From contig JBAYVF010000007.1 in the NCBI GenBank assembly GCA_041674705.1, forward strand, positions 1-64,000: 64,000 nt of DNA, read 5' to 3'. Source of the DNA: Aquincolibacterium sp041674705. Its GTDB lineage: Bacteria; Omnitrophota; Omnitrophia; Omnitrophales; Aquincolibacteriaceae. Position numbers and translations under genes: made by a program. The number at the start of each line of letters is the position of its first letter. The first letter of the stretch is position 1. The notes under the pieces were generated by a model. It made no database searches. It was not told the origin of the DNA and saw only the letters and a list, made by a program, of their open reading frames with translations. This document shows, piece after piece, positions 7,062 through 15,420 of the stretch.

Positions 7062-8800
7062 CCGCAAATAACCTCATTCAATGTTTTGTTTTTCTGGCTT
7101 TGCTCCTTTTGTGCGTTAAGCCGCTCGGCGCCTACATGGCGCGTATCTATTCCGGAGAGCCCGCCTGGTTAAACAAGTGGCTGGAACCCTTGGAGAATGG
7201 ATTTTACAAGCTTTGCGGCGTTAAGCCTGAAGAGGAAATGGGCTGGAAGACCTATACGGTCGCGATGATGCTCTTCAACATTCTTGGAATCCTCGCGGTT
7301 TATGCGCTCCAACGTTTCCAGGCCATGCTTCCTTTTAACCCGACGCACATGCCGGCAGTCCCGGCAGATCTTGCTTTCAATACCGCTGTCAGTTTTGCTA
7401 CAAATACGAACTGGCAAAGCTACGGCGGCGAAACCACGTTGAGTTATTTGACGCAGATGCTGGCGTTGACCGTTCAGAATTTCGTCTCGGCAGCCTGCGG
7501 CATGGCCGTTCTTGTGGCGCTGATCCGTGGATTTATCCGTAAACAGGCGCAAACGATCGGGAATTTTTGGGTCGACCTTGTCCGCTCTGTTCTCTATATC
7601 CTACTTCCACTCGCCTTTGTTTTTTCCATTGTTTTGGTTTCTCAGGGCGTTGTTCAAACCCTCCGTCCTTCTCAAAAAATCGTCCTCCTTCAGCCGATCA
7701 AAGATCCGTCCGGAAAGACCATCGTCGGCCAAGAACTAGCTCTCGGCCCCGCCGCGTCACAAGTGGCAATCAAACAGCTCGGGACCAATGGCGGCGGCTT
7801 TTTTAATGTTAATTCCGCGCATCCGTTCGAGAATCCCACGCCGCTTTCTAATTTACTGGAAGTCCTTGCGATCCTGCTGATCCCCGCGGCGCTGTGTTAT
7901 ACCTTTGGCTCCATGGTCAAAGACAAGCGGCAGGGATGGGCGTTGCTTATCGCCATGCTGATCATTTTCATTCCTTGTCTTCTGACCTGCGTACGTGCCG
8001 AACAATCCGGAAATCCCCTTCTGACGAAACTGGGGATCGATCAGTCCGCCAGCGCGCTTCAGGCCGGTGGAAATATGGAAGGCAAGGAAGCCCGTTTCGG
8101 GATCGTGAATTCCGCGATCTGGGCCACGGCAACGACCGCCGCATCGAACGGCTCGGTCAATGCCATGCACGATTCTTTTATGCCACTCGGCGGACTGATC
8201 CCTCTCTGGCTGATACAACTTGGAGAAGTCGTCTTCGGCGGGGTCGGGTCCGGTCTCTACGGCATGATCGCCTTCGCCATTGTTGCGGTTTTTGTCGCGG
8301 GGCTCATGGTCGGACGGACGCCTGAATATCTCGGGAAAAAGATCGAATCTTATGAAATGAAAATGGCCTCAATCATGATCCTGATCCCGACGATCGTGGT
8401 GCTTATGGGAACTGCGATCGCGGTCGTGCTTCCGGCCGGAAAAGGAGCGATCTCTAATCCCGGGCCGCACGGGTTCAGTGAAATCCTTTATGCTTTTTCT
8501 TCGGCCGGCAACAATAACGGCAGCGCCTTTGCCGGACTCTCCACGAATAACTTTTTTTATAATATCGCCCTGGGATTCGCCATGTTCCTTGCAAGATATT
8601 GGCTGGCAATCCCGGCGCTGGCGATCGCAGGATCTTTAGCAAAAAAGAAAATCGTCCCTACAAGCCCGGGGACTTTGCCGACTCATACGCCGCTTTTCAT
8701 CCTGTTCCTGGTTGCCGTCATCCTGATTGTCGGCGCTTTGACATTTTTCCCGGCGCTCGCCCTCGGTCCTATTGTGGAACATCTGATGATCGCCGGTTAA
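7058..8800 (+). CDS. kdpA: Potassium-transporting ATPase channel subunit KdpA
   Basis: This 580-aa membrane protein is the K+-selective subunit of the high-affinity Kdp pump. The start is the ATG overlapping the kdpF stop. The four pore-loop regions are recognisable: FATNTNWQSYGGE, QLGTNGGGFFNVNSAHPFENP, the ASNGSVNAMHDSFMPLGG region and SSAGNNNGSAFAGL. About ten transmembrane helices are present, and the length is normal for KdpA. It is followed by kdpB after 11 nt. Confidence 0.97.
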   Translation: MTANNLIQCFVFLALLLLCVKPLGAYMARIYSGEPAWLNKWLEPLENGFYKLCGVKPEEEMGWKTYTVAMMLFNILGILAVYALQRFQAMLPFNPTHMPAVPADLAFNTAVSFATNTNWQSYGGETTLSYLTQMLALTVQNFVSAACGMAVLVALIRGFIRKQAQTIGNFWVDLVRSVLYILLPLAFVFSIVLVSQGVVQTLRPSQKIVLLQPIKDPSGKTIVGQELALGPAASQVAIKQLGTNGGGFFNVNSAHPFENPTPLSNLLEVLAILLIPAALCYTFGSMVKDKRQGWALLIAMLIIFIPCLLTCVRAEQSGNPLLTKLGIDQSASALQAGGNMEGKEARFGIVNSAIWATATTAASNGSVNAMHDSFMPLGGLIPLWLIQLGEVVFGGVGSGLYGMIAFAIVAVFVAGLMVGRTPEYLGKKIESYEMKMASIMILIPTIVVLMGTAIAVVLPAGKGAISNPGPHGFSEILYAFSSAGNNNGSAFAGLSTNNFFYNIALGFAMFLARYWLAIPALAIAGSLAKKKIVPTSPGTLPTHTPLFILFLVAVILIVGALTFFPALALGPIVEHLMIAG

Positions 8801-8811
8801 AGGAGCTTTGC

Positions 8812-10893
8812 ATGAGCACGACCTATAAACACAAATCACATTCTTTATTCGATCCGAAGATCGTTCTGCCGGCCATCTTTGATTCTTTCAAAAAACTCGA
8901 TCCTCGTGAACAGATCAAAAACCCGGTCATGTTCGTGGTGCTGATCGGAAGCATTCTGGCCACAGGACTTTATTTCCAGGCCGTGCTTGGAAAAGGAGAA
9001 GCTCCGGCGAGCTTCATCCTGGCGATCACACTTTGGCTCTGGTTCACGCTTATTTTTGCGAATTTTTCAACGGCCATGGCCGAAGGCCGCGGAAAGGCGC
9101 AAGCAGCAAGTCTTAAAAAGGCCAAACAAGACACCCCCGCAAAGAAACTCGCTAAAGCGCAATATGGCTCTGCTTTCGAAACTGTTTCCGCAACCGCGCT
9201 CAAGTTGGGGGATCTCGTTTTGGTAGAAGCCGGAGATATGATCCCCATGGATGGTGAAGCTATCGAAGGCGTAGCCTCGGTCGATGAAAGCGCGATCACG
9301 GGTGAAAGCGCCCCGGTCATTCGTGAAAGCGGCGGCGACCGCAACGCTGTGACGGGCGGAACCCGGGTCCTTTCCGATTGGTTGATCCTCCGGATCACTT
9401 CGAACCCCGGTGAAACGTTTCTGGACCGGATGATCGCGATGGTCGAAGGGGCCAAACGCCAAAAAACGCCGAATGAGATCGCTCTCAGCATTTTGTTGGC
9501 CGGTTTTACGCTCATTTTTCTTTTGGCGACCGCAACGTTGCTTCCCTTTTCGATCTATAGTGTGGCTTCCGCAGGACACGGCGCCGTGATCACGGTCACT
9601 GTGTTGGTCGCTCTTTTGGTCTGTTTGATCCCCACCACGATCGGCGGGCTTCTCCCCGCGATCGGAATTGCCGGGATGGATCGAATGATCCAGGCGAATG
9701 TAATTGCCATGTCCGGCCGTGCGGTCGAGGCGGCCGGCGATGTAGACATTCTTTTGTTGGATAAAACCGGCACTATCACGCTCGGGAACCGGCAAGCCGT
9801 GGCCTTCATTCCAGCTCAAGGCATCACGAAGGAAGAACTCGCCGATGCCGCGCAACTCGCTTCCCTTTCGGATGAAACTCCGGAAGGCCGGAGCATCGTG
9901 GTCCTTGCTAAAGAAAAATACGGAATCCGGGAACGCCAGATCCATGAGCTCGGCGCTCATTTTATTCCTTTCACGGCGCAAACCCGCATGAGCGGCGTAA
10001 CCCTCGGCGATGGCCGCGAGATCCGCAAAGGATCTTCGGATGCGATCGAGACTTATGTCAAAAAGCTGGGCGGTACTTTTCCAGACGCTCTTCGCTCCAG
10101 CATCGATTTGATCTCCAGGGACGGCGGGACACCGCTTGTCGTAGCGGAACATGGACGCGTCCTCGGCACGATCCAGCTCAAGGACATTGTCAAAGGCGGT
10201 ATCAAAGAACGTTTCGCGGAACTCCGAAAAATGGGGATCAAAACCATCATGATCACGGGAGACAATCCCCTGACCGCCGCCGCGATCGCGGCCGAGGCGG
10301 GTATGGATGATTTCCTGGCGCAAGCGACACCCGAAACAAAATTGAAATTGATACGGGATATGCAGTCCGGCGGGCGCCTGGTGGCCATGACCGGCGATGG
10401 AACAAACGACGCTCCTGCTCTAGCCCAAGCAGACGTGGCCGTGGCTATGAATACCGGCACCCAGGCCGCGAAAGAGGCCGGAAATATGGTGGACCTCGAC
10501 TCTAACCCCACAAAACTGATCGAGATCGTGGAGATCGGGAAGCAACTTTTGATGACACGTGGCGCTTTGACCACTTTTAGTATCGCCAATGACGCGTCAA
10601 AATATTTTGCGATCATTCCTGCGGCGTTCGTCGGCACCTATCCAGCGCTCGCGAAACTGAACATCATGCATTTGGCGACGCCTTCAAGTGCGGTCCTTTC
10701 TGCGGTCATTTTTAACGCGCTCATTATCATCGCGCTCATTCCTTTGGCGCTACGCGGCGTTCGCTACCGGGCAGTAGCTGCCAACCGTCTCCTCCGAGAC
10801 AACATTTTGATCTACGGAGCCGGCGGCATTATTACGCCGTTCATCGGGATCAAGTTAATCGACTTATTGCTTGTCGCGCTTCATTTGACGTAA
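8812..10893 (+). CDS. kdpB: Potassium-transporting P-type ATPase subunit KdpB
   Basis: This 693-aa ATPase powers KdpA. The actuator loop has SAITGESAPV, including the serine known in E. coli as an inhibitory phosphorylation site. The phosphorylation site is LLLDKTGTITLGN. The hinge GDGTNDAPALAQADVAVAMNTGT and the C-terminal helices are intact. An AGGAG ribosome-binding site lies 7 nt before the ATG at 8812. The longer frame extends back into kdpA and is not used. Confidence 0.97.
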   Translation: MSTTYKHKSHSLFDPKIVLPAIFDSFKKLDPREQIKNPVMFVVLIGSILATGLYFQAVLGKGEAPASFILAITLWLWFTLIFANFSTAMAEGRGKAQAASLKKAKQDTPAKKLAKAQYGSAFETVSATALKLGDLVLVEAGDMIPMDGEAIEGVASVDESAITGESAPVIRESGGDRNAVTGGTRVLSDWLILRITSNPGETFLDRMIAMVEGAKRQKTPNEIALSILLAGFTLIFLLATATLLPFSIYSVASAGHGAVITVTVLVALLVCLIPTTIGGLLPAIGIAGMDRMIQANVIAMSGRAVEAAGDVDILLLDKTGTITLGNRQAVAFIPAQGITKEELADAAQLASLSDETPEGRSIVVLAKEKYGIRERQIHELGAHFIPFTAQTRMSGVTLGDGREIRKGSSDAIETYVKKLGGTFPDALRSSIDLISRDGGTPLVVAEHGRVLGTIQLKDIVKGGIKERFAELRKMGIKTIMITGDNPLTAAAIAAEAGMDDFLAQATPETKLKLIRDMQSGGRLVAMTGDGTNDAPALAQADVAVAMNTGTQAAKEAGNMVDLDSNPTKLIEIVEIGKQLLMTRGALTTFSIANDASKYFAIIPAAFVGTYPALAKLNIMHLATPSSAVLSAVIFNALIIIALIPLALRGVRYRAVAANRLLRDNILIYGAGGIITPFIGIKLIDLLLVALHLT

Positions 10894-10894
10894 T

Positions 10895-10947
10895 CCTGAG
10901 ACTAATGTCTCAGGACAATAAGCAGATCGAAACTTGACGTTTCGATC
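10895..10947 (+). promoter_or_regulatory. Two tandem perfect hairpins between kdpB and kdpC
   Basis: CCTGAGAC-TAAT-GTCTCAGG (10895-10914) and GATCGAAAC-TTGAC-GTTTCGATC (10925-10947) are perfect stems of 8 and 9 bp in the 69-nt gap. The other kdp genes in the operon touch or nearly touch. Neither hairpin has a T-run, so they look like mRNA-processing or stability structures rather than terminators. Confidence 0.6.
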
Positions 10948-10962
10948 CATTGGGGAAAACTT

Positions 10963-11544
10963 ATGATACGAGAACAATTAAGACCGGCTGTAACTTCTTT
11001 TTTTCTGCTAACATTGATCACAGGAATTCTTTATCCTTTATCTGTTACAGGGATCTCCCAGATCTTTTTCAAAGATCAAGCAAATGGAAGTCTGATTTTC
11101 AGAAACGGACAACCTTCGGGTTCTTTGTTGATCGGACAACCTTTTGATGATCCTAAGTATCTTTGGGGACGTTTGTCCTCCACAGCTCCTGTTTCTTTCA
11201 ATGCCGCTGCTTCGTCAGGATCCAACTTCGGTCCCACGAACCCGAATTTGCTGAGTGCTGTCCAAACGAGAATCAAAAGCCTGCGGGACGCAGATCCGAA
11301 AAATAAAAACCGTATCCCTGTGGATCTTGTCACCGGCTCTGCCAGCGGCCTCGATCCTCATATCAGTCCGGCGGCAGCCGAATACCAGGCCTCCCGGATC
11401 GCAAGAATAAGAAAAATATCCAGGGAAATAATCCGGTCGATTATTCGCCAACATACACAAGAACGCTTGTTTGGTATAATCGGCGAGCCTATCGTGAACG
11501 TCCTGGAAGTCAACCTGCAGTTGGATGCAAGCGTGAAGGAATAA
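10963..11544 (+). CDS. kdpC: Potassium-transporting ATPase subunit KdpC
   Basis: This 193-aa protein has one N-terminal membrane helix (LRPAVTSFFLLTLITGILYPL) and a periplasmic domain. FDDPKYLWGRLSST, NFGPTNPNL and the C-terminal VNVLEVNLQLD match KdpC. KdpC stabilises the pump and is reported to act as a catalytic chaperone for nucleotide binding. Between residues 95 and 140 the conserved PVDLVTGSASGLDPHISPAAAEYQ block is complete. A ribosome-binding site (TGGGGAAAA) precedes the ATG. Confidence 0.95.
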   Translation: MIREQLRPAVTSFFLLTLITGILYPLSVTGISQIFFKDQANGSLIFRNGQPSGSLLIGQPFDDPKYLWGRLSSTAPVSFNAAASSGSNFGPTNPNLLSAVQTRIKSLRDADPKNKNRIPVDLVTGSASGLDPHISPAAAEYQASRIARIRKISREIIRSIIRQHTQERLFGIIGEPIVNVLEVNLQLDASVKE

Positions 11545-13737
11545 ATGATGGAAAACAGACCGGATCCGGATCAACTTTTAAAGCAAGTACAAGCGGAAGA
11601 AGCCCGGCGCGGAAAACTCAAGATCTTTTTCGGTGCCATGGCTGGCGTTGGCAAAACTTATTCTATGCTGGAAACCGCCCGGCACCGTAAAAAAGATGGT
11701 GTGGATGTTGTCGTCGGCTATGTCGAAACCCACAAACGGACCGAAACCGAAGCTCTTCTTGAAGGTTTGGAGATCCTCCCCCGAAAAACGGTTTCTTATA
11801 AGAACGTGGACCTCCCGGAATTCGACATCGACGCCGCTCTCAAAAGAAATCCTTCCCTCATCCTGGTCGATGAATTGGCCCACACGAACGCTCCGGGGTC
11901 CCGCCATTTGAAACGGTGGCAGGATGTCGAGGAATTGCTTGCCGCCGGGATCGATGTTTATACCACCTTGAATGTCCAGCATTGCGAAAGCGTCAACGAT
12001 GTCATCACCCGGGTCACCGGTGTGGTCGTCCGGGAAACAGTCCCGGATACGTTCATTGAAAAGGCGGCCGAGATCGAACTCGTCGACCTTCCCTCCGAAG
12101 ACCTTCTCAAACGTTTGAAAGAAGGCAAGGTCTATCTGGGCCCTCAAGCCGAACACGCCGCTCAGAATTTCTTCCAGCCCGGAAATCTCATCGCTTTGCG
12201 GCAGTTAGCGCTCCGTTACACGGCAAAAAACGTAGACGCTCAAATGCGCAGCTTCAAAGGATTGCATTCTATTTCAAAGATCTGGAATGTCGGAGAACGA
12301 TTCCTGGTTTGCATCAGCGAAAGCCCGTCCGCGATGAACCTGATCCGGGCCGCCAAACGCATTGCTTCCGAGATCGGGGCGCCCTGGACCGTTGCCTACG
12401 TTGAATCGGTCTCCTTAAGGCAGACGGAAGTAGGAAAAAAACGAGCTTTTGAAATGCTTCGCTTTGCAGAAAAACTGGGCGCCGAGGTCGTAACTCTAAA
12501 TGGACAAGACATCGGAGATGAATTAATCGCCTACGCTCGCTCTAATAACATCACGAAACTGATCGTTGGAAAACCGCAGAGAAACCGTTGGCAAGAATTT
12601 GTCTCAGGATCGATCGTCAATAACCTTGCCCGCAAATGCGGAGAGATCGACCTTTATGTCATCAGCGGGGATCGACAAGCAGCCATTGCTCAGCTTAGAG
12701 CCGCTGAACCCCCGAAATCATTTTCATGGAAAAATGCCTGCATCGCCCTCGGGATCGTTGCCCTCTGCTCCATGGTTAACGCCCCTCTCTCCCGCTATCT
12801 GGCACCCGCTAATCTTGTCTTAATCTATTTGCTGGGCGTCATCTGGATCTCTTTCCGCTACGGGAAGCGCGTCTCCTTCCTAGCCTCCTTACTCAGCGCG
12901 CTTTCCTTCGACTATTTCTTTACGCAGCCCTATTTTTCCTTCACGATCTCTAACGGGCAGAATGTTTTTATATTTGTCGCCATGGCCCTCATAGGGTTCT
13001 TAATCAGTAGCTTGACGGACCGTCTAAAACAACAAACAGCTGCAACACGCATGCGTGAAAATCGCAACCGCATCCTCTATGAGCTGATGCAGGATCTTGC
13101 TAAAACGTCGACTCCGAACGGTCTTTTCCAGGCGCTCCTCCATCACGTTCGGAATTACTTCCAATTACCGGTTGTCATCTTTACTCCCAACTCCCGAAAA
13201 GAATTATCGGTGCATATTGAAAGTTTGGCAGGACATGAATTGCTCCCCAACGAAAAGGCTGTCGCTCAATGGACCTACGAACACAAACAAATAGCAGGAC
13301 AAGGGAGTGACACACTCCCGGCGGCACAGGGGCTCTATCTCCCACTGGTCGGATTGGAAGTGACCCCCGGGGTACTTGGGATATTTCCTAAAGAAAAAAA
13401 TCCATTCACAAATCCGGAGCAGTTACATCTGCTCCAGATGCTTGTGAACCAGACAGCATTAGCCGTGGAGGGAGCTGAGCTTGCCTTCGCGGCGCTTCGG
13501 GCTGAGGACGCGATTGAAAAAGAGCGTATCCACAACCTTCTCTTAAGTTCTTTCTCCTATGAGCTTCCGGGCCCACTTTCCGAGATCTCACAGGCAGCGG
13601 CTGAATTGCTCAAGCCAGAAATCTTTAATGACACGGCAAAAAAGGACGCCCTTATAAAACTGATCCAGACAAAGGCTCAAGCGTTGAACAAATTAACTGC
13701 GGAGCTCCCCAAGATTCTTGAATCCGACAATCCGTAA
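11545..13737 (+). CDS. KdpD-like sensor lacking the histidine kinase catalytic domain
   Basis: This 730-aa protein begins immediately after the kdpC stop. Residues 1-230 are the KdpD N-terminal domain with Walker A GAMAGVGKTYS (30-40) and VDELAHTNAPGSRH. Residues 250-375 are a USP-like domain with SES (258-260), exactly 20 residues, then WTVAY (281-285). This resembles the SxS-X20-FTAxY c-di-AMP motif described for S. aureus KdpD. Residues 398-492 hold four membrane helices (DUF4118) and about 505-645 a GAF-like domain. The last 80 residues keep a HisKA-like helical hairpin, but the phosphoacceptor histidine is tyrosine (SYELPGPL, Tyr672), and the protein ends before any N, G1 or G2 box. With no kdpE adjacent, it probably senses ligands without phosphotransfer. 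Confidence 0.9.
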   Translation: MMENRPDPDQLLKQVQAEEARRGKLKIFFGAMAGVGKTYSMLETARHRKKDGVDVVVGYVETHKRTETEALLEGLEILPRKTVSYKNVDLPEFDIDAALKRNPSLILVDELAHTNAPGSRHLKRWQDVEELLAAGIDVYTTLNVQHCESVNDVITRVTGVVVRETVPDTFIEKAAEIELVDLPSEDLLKRLKEGKVYLGPQAEHAAQNFFQPGNLIALRQLALRYTAKNVDAQMRSFKGLHSISKIWNVGERFLVCISESPSAMNLIRAAKRIASEIGAPWTVAYVESVSLRQTEVGKKRAFEMLRFAEKLGAEVVTLNGQDIGDELIAYARSNNITKLIVGKPQRNRWQEFVSGSIVNNLARKCGEIDLYVISGDRQAAIAQLRAAEPPKSFSWKNACIALGIVALCSMVNAPLSRYLAPANLVLIYLLGVIWISFRYGKRVSFLASLLSALSFDYFFTQPYFSFTISNGQNVFIFVAMALIGFLISSLTDRLKQQTAATRMRENRNRILYELMQDLAKTSTPNGLFQALLHHVRNYFQLPVVIFTPNSRKELSVHIESLAGHELLPNEKAVAQWTYEHKQIAGQGSDTLPAAQGLYLPLVGLEVTPGVLGIFPKEKNPFTNPEQLHLLQMLVNQTALAVEGAELAFAALRAEDAIEKERIHNLLLSSFSYELPGPLSEISQAAAELLKPEIFNDTAKKDALIKLIQTKAQALNKLTAELPKILESDNP

Positions 13738-13746
13738 GAAATCTTT

Positions 13747-14982
13747 TTATGGATTTTGGGATTGGGCTAACCATTTCCTGCCGCCGAGAATGCGGGAAAG
13801 CAGCATCGAGACCACGGAATCGCCGGTGGAATTGACCATGGTGGCGGGCGGGTCCACCAAGGTGCCGACCATGGAAATAAGCGGCAGGGCTTCCACAGGA
13901 AAACCATAAAGCGTGACGATCAAAAGTTCGCCCAAAAATCCTCCGCCCGGAATCCCGCTCATCACCATGCCGCTCAAAATCGCGATGCCGATCGCCGTCA
14001 CGATCGTGCCCACCCCCGCAAAAGGCATCCCGAAAAAAGCAAAAAGAAGCGCGATCTTCAAGATCGCGGACATGCAGGTGCCATCCATGTGGATCGTAGC
14101 GCCGATCGAGATCACAATGCGGCTGATGTCCTTGGGAACACCGATCTTGTCCGCCGCCTCAAGATTCGCCGGGATCGTCGCCAGACTGCTCCCCGTGCCC
14201 CATGCGGTAAGCGCCGGCGTCAGAATGTTCCCCCAGAAGCGTTTGAAACCTTCCCGGCCACCCGCCAGGAAGACATAAATTGAAAACCCGATAAAAAAAT
14301 AAAGGATCGCGAGCGGATAATAAACTGCCACCACGCGCAGGTAGGAGCCCAGCAACTCGGCTCCGAGCGTCCCCACAAGATACGCGAAGTACGCCCCTAA
14401 ACCCACCGGCGCCAAAAACATGATGAGATGGATCACTTTCATCATGACCTTATTCGCGGATACAAGAAATTTTACAAACGGTTTTCCGTCTTCTTTCGCT
14501 AGTGAGGCTGCAAGCCCGATGAGGACGGCGAACACGATCAGGGCCAGCATGTTTTGTTTCGAAAGAAGCTGCACAAAATCCGGCACGGTAAAGGCTTTGA
14601 GAATATCACTAAAAGTTTTGGTTTGCGCCACCTCCGCAGGAAGGCTGAGCATGGGATGGTTTCCCAGGACGGGCGGAAACGCCATGACGCCCAGCACCAT
14701 CAAAAGCGAAGAGAGAATGCCGGTCGCGATAAAGATGAGGACCATCCAGCCCATGATCTTCCCGAGACGATGAAGATCGGACATTTCCGCGATCGCGGAC
14801 GAGATCGAAAAAAAGACGAGCGGCACCACTGCCGTGAAAAGCAGGTTCAGAAAAATATCGCCGAGCGGTTTTACGAACGCGATCTTTTCCTTGAAGAGGA
14901 TACCCAACCCTGCTCCAAGAGCAACGGAAAGGAGCAGGAGTATTGAAAAAGAATAGCTTTTAAAGAAGTATGCCCGTTTCAT
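13747..14982 (-). CDS. Dicarboxylate/amino acid:cation symporter (DAACS family)
   Basis: This 411-aa inner-membrane transporter belongs to the sodium:dicarboxylate symporter (SDF) family. The ATG at 14982 (MKRAYFFKS) has an AGAGGA ribosome-binding site and puts the first membrane helix at the N-terminus. The longer frame lacks a good start. Hallmarks are the serine-rich GTGSSLATIPANLEAA re-entrant loop, HMDGTCMSAI (the NMDGT-like helix) and IPGGGFLGE. The usual NMDGT appears as HMDGT. The substrate is likely glutamate, aspartate or C4-dicarboxylates. It is convergent with kdpD. Confidence 0.92.
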   Translation of the reverse strand: MKRAYFFKSYSFSILLLLSVALGAGLGILFKEKIAFVKPLGDIFLNLLFTAVVPLVFFSISSAIAEMSDLHRLGKIMGWMVLIFIATGILSSLLMVLGVMAFPPVLGNHPMLSLPAEVAQTKTFSDILKAFTVPDFVQLLSKQNMLALIVFAVLIGLAASLAKEDGKPFVKFLVSANKVMMKVIHLIMFLAPVGLGAYFAYLVGTLGAELLGSYLRVVAVYYPLAILYFFIGFSIYVFLAGGREGFKRFWGNILTPALTAWGTGSSLATIPANLEAADKIGVPKDISRIVISIGATIHMDGTCMSAILKIALLFAFFGMPFAGVGTIVTAIGIAILSGMVMSGIPGGGFLGELLIVTLYGFPVEALPLISMVGTLVDPPATMVNSTGDSVVSMLLSRILGGRKWLAQSQNP

Positions 14983-15004
14983 TCCGGTCCTCTTGATTTC
15001 ATTT

Positions 15005-15346
15005 TTAATTTGAAAACCCTTTGAAAATAAAACGATGCGCCACATAAGCGATCGTCAGGCAGGCGAGTCCTAAAATATAAGTGCTGAAAAAATTCATTTT
15101 GAGCCATCGGTTGAGAAGAAAAGGAACAAAAAAAGTCAGGGATAACGGAACGGCCAGGAGGATCGATCCCGCGAACTGGTTGACTTTGCCCATATCGTGC
15201 GTTTCCCAGTAAGCAAATAAAATACTGAGCATGGAAACAAGCGGGAGTGCCACTAAAAAACCGGCGAGCGCTGAATCCTTGCTCGCCAACCTTGATGCAA
15301 GAGCAATAATGCATCCCGACAAGATGATCTTGAATAAAAAAAACAT
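15005..15346 (-). CDS. DUF3147-like small membrane protein
   Basis: This 113-aa protein has four predicted membrane helices. LVALPLVSMLSILFAYWET and the overall layout match the DUF3147 group, whose function is unknown. A GGGGGG-rich ribosome-binding site precedes the ATG. It lies 22 nt upstream of the symporter gene on the same strand, so the two are probably co-transcribed. Confidence 0.65.
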   Translation of the reverse strand: MFFLFKIILSGCIIALASRLASKDSALAGFLVALPLVSMLSILFAYWETHDMGKVNQFAGSILLAVPLSLTFFVPFLLNRWLKMNFFSTYILGLACLTIAYVAHRFIFKGFSN

Positions 15347-15420
15347 GCGCGCCCCCCTTTCCTGAATAAGTGGCTGATATTGTGTTTGATTTTTTAATTG
15401 AAAACAAGTAACTTGTGAAC

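Noticed and set aside
11545..13737. kdpD as a pseudogene
   Set aside because: The frame is intact for 730 codons, domains 1 to 4 are well conserved, and it begins directly at the kdpC stop. Loss of the kinase end looks like specialisation rather than decay.
13738..15045. A kdpE response regulator downstream of kdpD
   Set aside because: The next gene is a convergent dicarboxylate symporter. No receiver or winged-helix regulator of that type lies near the operon.
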